Of a stretch of 5,377 nucleotides of DNA, positions 4,326 to 5,377 are shown piece by piece. The notes below the pieces were generated by a model that saw only the letters and a program-made list of their open reading frames with translations, was not told the origin of the DNA and did not search any database. The DNA lies in NCBI GenBank assembly GCA_020439485.1, contig JAGQSP010000060.1, positions 703 through 6,079 on the forward strand. Direction: 5' to 3'. The stretch is from Acidimicrobiales bacterium. GTDB taxonomy: Bacteria; Actinomycetota; Acidimicrobiia; Acidimicrobiales; Poriferisodalaceae. Each line of letters opens with the position of its first letter. The stretch's first letter is position 1. Made by a program: the position numbers and the translations under genes.

Positions 4326-5377
4326 ATGTTCGAATCACTTTCCGATCGCTTCGACGGGATCTTCGGCCGTCTCCGAGGCAAAGGTCGCCTGACCGAGGCC
4401 GATGTCGACGAGGCGATGCGCGAGATCCGTCTCGCCTTGCTCGAGGCCGACGTCAACTTCAACGTCGTCAAGAACTTCGTCGCCCGCGTACGCGAGCGTT
4501 GTCTTGGCGCCGACGTGTCGGCCAGCCTCACCCCGGGCCAGCAGGTCATCAAGATCGTCGACGAGGAGCTCACGGGCATCCTCGGTGGCGAGACGCTGGC
4601 CATCACGTTTGCGCCCAAGCCGCCCACCGTCGTGCTGATGGCCGGTCTGCAGGGTTCTGGTAAGACCACCAACTCGGCCAAGCTCGCCGCCTGGTTCAAG
4701 AGCCAGGGCCGACACCCCCTGCTGATCGGCGCCGACCTTCAGCGGCCGGCTGCCGTCGAGCAGTTGCGCACGCTGGGCGGCCGCATCGACGTACCGGTCT
4801 TCAGCGACCCGTCAGACCCCGTCACCGCCGCTCGTGCGGGCCTTGAAGAGGCGCGCCGCACGGGACGCGACGTCGTCATCTGCGACACGGCCGGTCGTCT
4901 CTCGATCGATCAGGAGCTGATGGACGAGATCCGTCGCATCTCCGACACGATCGAGCCCCACTTCACGTTCCTGGTCATCGACGCAATGACCGGCCAGGAC
5001 GCGGTGCAGACCGCAGAGGCCTTCCATCAGACACTCGAGCTCGACGGTGTCATCCTCACCAAGCTCGACGGCGACGCCCGTGGCGGTGCGGCCCTGTCGG
5101 TCAAAGAGGTGGTCGGCCGCCCGATCGCGTTTGCGTCTACCGGCGAGGGCCTCGACGCCTTCGAGCAGTTCCATCCGGACCGGATGGCCAACCGCATCCT
5201 GGGTATGGGCGACATGCTCACCCTCATCGAGAAGGCCGAGAAGGTCTACGAGGAGGAGCAGGCCGAAGAGGCCGCTCGAAAGATGCTCGAGGGGACATTC
5301 ACCTTCGACGACTTCCTCGAGCAGTTGGCCGCCGTCAAGAAGATGGGCAGCCTGTCGAGCATCGTCGGCATGCTGCC
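4326..5377 (+). CDS. ffh: Signal recognition particle GTPase Ffh (SRP54), 3' end beyond window
   Basis: The first 350 residues of an approximately 450-500-residue protein that binds 4.5S RNA, recognises signal sequences on nascent chains and docks with FtsY at the membrane. Domain order is standard. The N-domain helix bundle (1-95) includes the conserved LTEADVDEAMREIRLALLEADVN. The G domain follows, with P-loop GLQGSGKTT (107-115), G2 region DLQRPAAVEQL (137-147), G3 DTAGR (187-191), G4 TKLDGDARGG (245-254) and closing loop STGEG (271-275). The linker GMGDMLTLIEKAE (293-305) leads into the M domain, of which FTFDDFLEQLAAVKKMGSL is visible, matching the first M-domain helix. The methionine-rich finger loop and the RNA-binding helix-turn-helix lie beyond the edge. 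The reading frame is intact to the last base. The start at 4326 is the only one consistent with the family N-terminus (MFESLSDRF). The upstream neighbour is divergent, so ffh starts its own transcription unit. Confidence 0.98.
   Translation, partial: MFESLSDRFDGIFGRLRGKGRLTEADVDEAMREIRLALLEADVNFNVVKNFVARVRERCLGADVSASLTPGQQVIKIVDEELTGILGGETLAITFAPKPPTVVLMAGLQGSGKTTNSAKLAAWFKSQGRHPLLIGADLQRPAAVEQLRTLGGRIDVPVFSDPSDPVTAARAGLEEARRTGRDVVICDTAGRLSIDQELMDEIRRISDTIEPHFTFLVIDAMTGQDAVQTAEAFHQTLELDGVILTKLDGDARGGAALSVKEVVGRPIAFASTGEGLDAFEQFHPDRMANRILGMGDMLTLIEKAEKVYEEEQAEEAARKMLEGTFTFDDFLEQLAAVKKMGSLSSIVGML

Noticed and set aside
4290..4332. LexA/SOS box near the ffh start (CGAAC and GTTCG elements)
   Set aside because: The actinobacterial SOS box needs CGAAC followed by GTTCG about 4 bp later. 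Here the near pair is in the opposite order, and the correctly ordered pair is about 26 bp apart.
1..5377. Mobile element, CRISPR array, toxin-antitoxin or defence system
   Set aside because: No long direct repeats, transposase motifs, regularly spaced repeats or paired small toxin/antitoxin genes were seen. Composition looks uniform across the window.

Overview
The window is GC-rich, with strong G/C bias at third codon positions, tightly packed genes and one clearly identifiable housekeeping gene. It reads as ordinary chromosome of a high-GC bacterium, most likely an actinobacterium. That placement is inferred from composition, the IclR/VOC/MaoC-like gene content and start sites lacking Shine-Dalgarno sequences; no marker here fixes the species. 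No mobile element, CRISPR array, tRNA or rRNA was seen.

Layout. From position 1 to about 2088 four genes lie on the minus strand. In transcription order they are a serine hydrolase of the phospholipase/carboxylesterase type (1417-2088), a small four-helix membrane protein (764-1327), a single-domain VOC (glyoxalase/dioxygenase superfamily) protein (142-672), and the N-terminus of an IclR-family regulator that runs off the left edge (1-137). A 16-bp perfect hairpin (715-755) separates the membrane protein from the VOC gene. The VOC and IclR genes are only 4 nt apart and probably form one unit. From 2193 to 3341, on the plus strand and divergent from the hydrolase, is a stand-alone MetE C-terminal-type zinc methyltransferase. 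It converges on a double-hotdog (MaoC-like) protein on the minus strand (3357-4271), and a hairpin containing both stop codons lies between them. The hotdog gene is divergent from ffh (SRP54 GTPase, 4326 to beyond the right edge), which appears to have an almost leaderless promoter.

How the genes fit together. The VOC protein plus an IclR regulator resembles a small catabolic unit, since IclR proteins of this sequence type often control aromatic or organic-acid catabolism. The hydrolase, the MetE-like enzyme and the hotdog protein are each plausible in peripheral carbon, sulfur or acyl-CoA metabolism, but nothing in the sequence ties them into one pathway. ffh is an unrelated essential gene. 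I see no convincing novel multi-gene system. The points worth a second look are the substrate of the MetE-like enzyme, the degenerate catalytic motifs of the hotdog protein, an internal repeat in the membrane protein, and the intergenic hairpins.
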